A stretch of DNA of 64,000 nt from Soehngenia longivitae (GTDB lineage Bacteria; Bacillota; Clostridia; Tissierellales; Tissierellaceae): contig NZ_SRIB01000008.1 in NCBI RefSeq assembly GCF_004684055.1, positions 52,506 through 116,505 on the forward strand, read 5' to 3'. A model generated the notes under the pieces. The model saw only the letters and a program-made list of their open reading frames with translations, was not told the origin of the DNA and did no database searches. Below, in pieces: positions 63,901 through 64,000 of this stretch. Numbering within the stretch: position 1 is the first letter of the stretch; each line of letters opens with the position of its first letter. The position numbers and the translations under genes are program-made.

Positions 63901-64000
63901 AATAATTGTTGGACAAAGAACATAAAAATATAGAGAATAATTCTCCTTTTGATATAATGTAATTGGAAAACCACAATAAAGAAAGGAGAATATTCTCTAT
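63889..64000 (+). mobile_element. Left end of an insertion sequence (continues past window)
   Basis: EIIC similarity stops near 63888. The following DNA holds an extended -10 promoter (TG-A-TATAAT, 63950-63958), a ribosome site AAAGGAG (63982-63988) and a probable start codon at the very edge (AT at 63999-64000). This layout fits the left flank of a transposase gene. The family is not certain; an IS1182-like element is my best guess. No terminal repeat can be proved from one end. Confidence 0.6.
63931..63999 (+). promoter_or_regulatory. Inverted repeat around the transposase promoter
   Basis: TAGAGAATAATTCTCC (63931-63946) is almost the reverse complement of GGAGAATATTCTCTA (63985-63999), differing by one extra base. 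The arms flank the internal promoter, and the right arm contains the ribosome site. In readthrough RNA the hairpin would mask that site; in RNA from the internal promoter the left arm is missing. Confidence 0.65.

Overview
The window looks like the chromosome of a low-GC, anaerobic, motile Gram-positive bacterium, probably Clostridia or Tissierellia (Bacillota). The evidence is the A+T-rich codon use, AGGAGG-type ribosome sites, a flagellar operon laid out much as in Clostridioides, SLH-type surface anchoring, S-box and c-di-GMP-I riboswitches, long-form HPF and prfB with its +1 frameshift. All of this is inferred from the sequence; no database was searched.

Region 1 (1-22096) is one long flagellar operon on the plus strand. 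It begins inside flgB and runs flgC-fliE-F-G-H-I-J-K-flgD-(small flagellar operon gene)-flgE-flbD-motA-motB-fliL-fliO-P-Q-R-flhB-flhA-flhF-flhG, then a PilZ protein, the flagellar sigma factor, two small membrane genes and two FlgF/FlgG-type rod genes. It ends at a strong hairpin. fliM, fliN/fliY and the che genes are absent.

Region 2 (22097-32708) is housekeeping: an Fe-S protein, metK behind a SAM-I riboswitch, recD2 and comF on the plus strand, and a four-gene minus-strand group (YihY/BrkB membrane protein, S9 peptidase, an unrecognised 563-residue protein, an aromatic-acid-exporter-like membrane protein).

Region 3 (32709-45852) opens with a cluster of six DnaA-box-like sites between divergent promoters. 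It continues with hpf, a lone PAS protein preceded by four 11-bp direct repeats, a c-di-GMP-I riboswitch with terminator feeding a 1155-residue VWA/SLH surface protein, then secA-prfB-tex, a thioesterase, tRNA-Thr(CGT) and an Mrp ATPase.

Region 4 (45842-53960) holds a MoxR-DUF58-transglutaminase cluster, an orphan chemoreceptor behind a sigma-D promoter, and a PAS-GGDEF-EAL protein whose GGDEF site is degenerate but whose EAL site looks intact. With the PilZ protein and the riboswitch, this gives four c-di-GMP or motility-linked elements in one window, which suggests a motile/sessile switch.

Region 5 (53955-64000) contains a complete pyruvate-dehydrogenase-type complex (E1 alpha, E1 beta, E2, E3) with a perfect Fur-type palindrome at its promoter, the pseudouridine catabolism pair psuK-psuG with a palindromic operator, and a PRD-type PTS regulator followed by a PTS operon. 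The EIIC gene of that operon is cut after about 29 codons, apparently by an insertion sequence that runs off the right edge.
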